Positions 63,181 to 64,000 of a stretch of 64,000 nucleotides of DNA are shown in pieces; within the stretch, counting starts at the first letter, position 1; each line of letters opens with the position of its first letter. The notes below the pieces were generated by a model that had not been told where the DNA came from, searched no databases, and was given only the letters and a program-made list of their open reading frames with translations. Origin of the DNA: Phocaeicola coprophilus (GTDB taxonomy: Bacteria; Bacteroidota; Bacteroidia; Bacteroidales; Bacteroidaceae); NCBI GenBank assembly GCA_016900015.1, contig JACJJM010000008.1:1-64000 (forward strand), written 5' to 3'. The translations under genes and the position numbers were made by a program.

Positions 63181-64000
63181 TCAATAGAGGTCGGATTTCG
63201 GATAGCGCGAGTAGAGGTCGGGGTTTTGCAGCTCCTCTTGCTCGGGAATGCGGAAGAGGTAGTAGATGCTGTTCGCGACGAAGGGTGTGTCGTCGGGGAG
63301 GGAGAGGGTGGTGTGCCCGGCGTTGACCTCCAAGGGTTTACCATCCTTATCGTACATCGGATTGCCATCAGTGTCATACTGCTGGGTCATGTATTGCTGG
63401 CGGGAGACTGACTGCTGGGTGCGGATGATGTCCGTCAGCGAGAAACCTTCGCCCCAGAGCTCTTTGCGGCGTTCGAGCCATATCTCCGCGAGCAGGTCGT
63501 CGCCCGTGGCTGTGACGGGTGCGGCTGTGTAGCCGCTCTTCATGCGGTGTTGGCGGAATTCCTGGAGCATGGTCTGGGCTTCGGATTCCTTGCCGGAGAG
63601 GTGTGCGGCGGCTTCCATCTTGATAAGGTACATCTCGGAGGTGCGCATGAGCAGGATGTCGGCCATCTGGTTCTCCACGTCGGCAAAGCGGAACTTCGTA
63701 CAGAGCATCTTGTACTCTTGCCCCTGTTGGGTGTAGCCGAAGCGGTACATGTCCTTCCGGTAGTCGCCTTCTTCGAACGCGGTGTTGACGAAGTTCGGGT
63801 CGGCGCAGAGGCTGGTGTAGGAAGCTCCCGGAGTTGTCGTGTCCTTGAAGTAGAAGGTATAGGCGGGCAGGTTGTCGTCGAGGGTGGGTGAGAGTCCCCA
63901 CATCCATTCGCCGTTCGTGTAGTCGTTGAATCCGCCGTTGAACTCGTCCTCGGTCATGATGTAGCTGTTGATGGCCAGTGCGGCGTCGGCGTAGTCATAG
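63181..64000 (-). CDS. SusD/RagB-like lipoprotein, C-terminal part (runs off the window)
   Basis: At least 272 C-terminal residues are in the window; the 5' end, with signal peptide, lies beyond position 64000. Family features include 'ADILLMRTSEMYLIKMEAAAHL' and 'IWLERRKELWGEGFSLTDIIRT', the standard SusD C-terminal blocks, then 'YLFRIPEQE'. The frame is open to the window edge. It is presumably the partner of a SusC further right, so another PUL starts there. Confidence 0.9.
   Translation of the reverse strand, partial: YDYADAALAINSYIMTEDEFNGGFNDYTNGEWMWGLSPTLDDNLPAYTFYFKDTTTPGASYTSLCADPNFVNTAFEEGDYRKDMYRFGYTQQGQEYKMLCTKFRFADVENQMADILLMRTSEMYLIKMEAAAHLSGKESEAQTMLQEFRQHRMKSGYTAAPVTATGDDLLAEIWLERRKELWGEGFSLTDIIRTQQSVSRQQYMTQQYDTDGNPMYDKDGKPLEVNAGHTTLSLPDDTPFVANSIYYLFRIPEQEELQNPDLYSRYPKSDLY

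Noticed and set aside
62990-63187. Small plus-strand frame between pssA operon and SusD
   Set aside because: It has no recognisable domain or start signal and overlaps the terminator hairpin.
1-64000. tRNA, rRNA or full insertion sequence
   Set aside because: No cloverleaf, rRNA segment or intact transposase was recognised by eye; a dedicated scan could still find a tRNA.

Overview
The window looks like chromosome from a Bacteroidales gut-type bacterium (Bacteroidaceae/Prevotellaceae-like). The evidence is two complete SusC/SusD pairs plus a partial SusD, a hybrid two-component regulator with an AraC output domain, many lipobox signal peptides, several TAnnTTTG-type -7 promoter elements, and families typical of the phylum (DUF4834 beside pssA, PepSY-like lipoproteins). 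I cannot name the species. Most of the DNA is fairly GC-rich; an AT-richer island stands out at about 43.7-46.4 kb.

Layout. 0.5-5.2 kb: a GH2 enzyme overlapping a tandem rhamnogalacturonan-acetylesterase-like protein. 5.5-8.8 kb: a UvrD-type helicase with an inserted nuclease-like domain, zinc fingers and HRDC. 8.9-9.8 kb: a PepSY-like lipoprotein. 10.6-16.4 kb: a SusC/SusD pair with an endonuclease/exonuclease/phosphatase-family protein, closed by a clear terminator. 16.7-18.7 kb: a tightly overlapping CsgG/DUF4810/DUF799 lipoprotein operon. 18.7-51.1 kb: a large glycan-utilisation region. It contains GH51, a hybrid two-component sensor, SusC/SusD, GH16, GH97, GH35, a second GH51, a double GH43, two GH43_24-like enzymes, DUF4861 and a GH105-DUF2264 fusion. 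Together these suggest a decorated galactan with arabinose and uronic-acid side groups, such as type II arabinogalactan (inference). 43.4-46.5 kb: inside that region, a long palindromic element and an unusual island with a JAMM/DUF4329-like lipoprotein and two tandem exported paralogues. 51.8-58.4 kb: housekeeping genes queE, queD, a small acidic protein, trxA, dnaE and a conserved HTH-containing protein. 59-62.8 kb: a phosphonate-linked dehydrogenase with phnX, then psd, pssA and a DUF4834 protein. 63.2 kb to the edge: the C-terminal part of another SusD.

How it works together. In the large locus, the sensor (21.2-25.3 kb) probably detects a released oligosaccharide and activates the divergent SusC/SusD pair. 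Surface and periplasmic enzymes then trim arabinose (GH51, GH43), galactose (GH35, GH43_24, GH16) and uronic acids (GH105, DUF2264/GH154). The most notable unexplained parts are the JAMM-lipoprotein island with its frameshifted leader and covarying terminators, a 12-copy 23-bp tandem repeat behind the sensor gene, two long palindromic MITE-like elements, and a degenerate intergenic repeat family seen six times.
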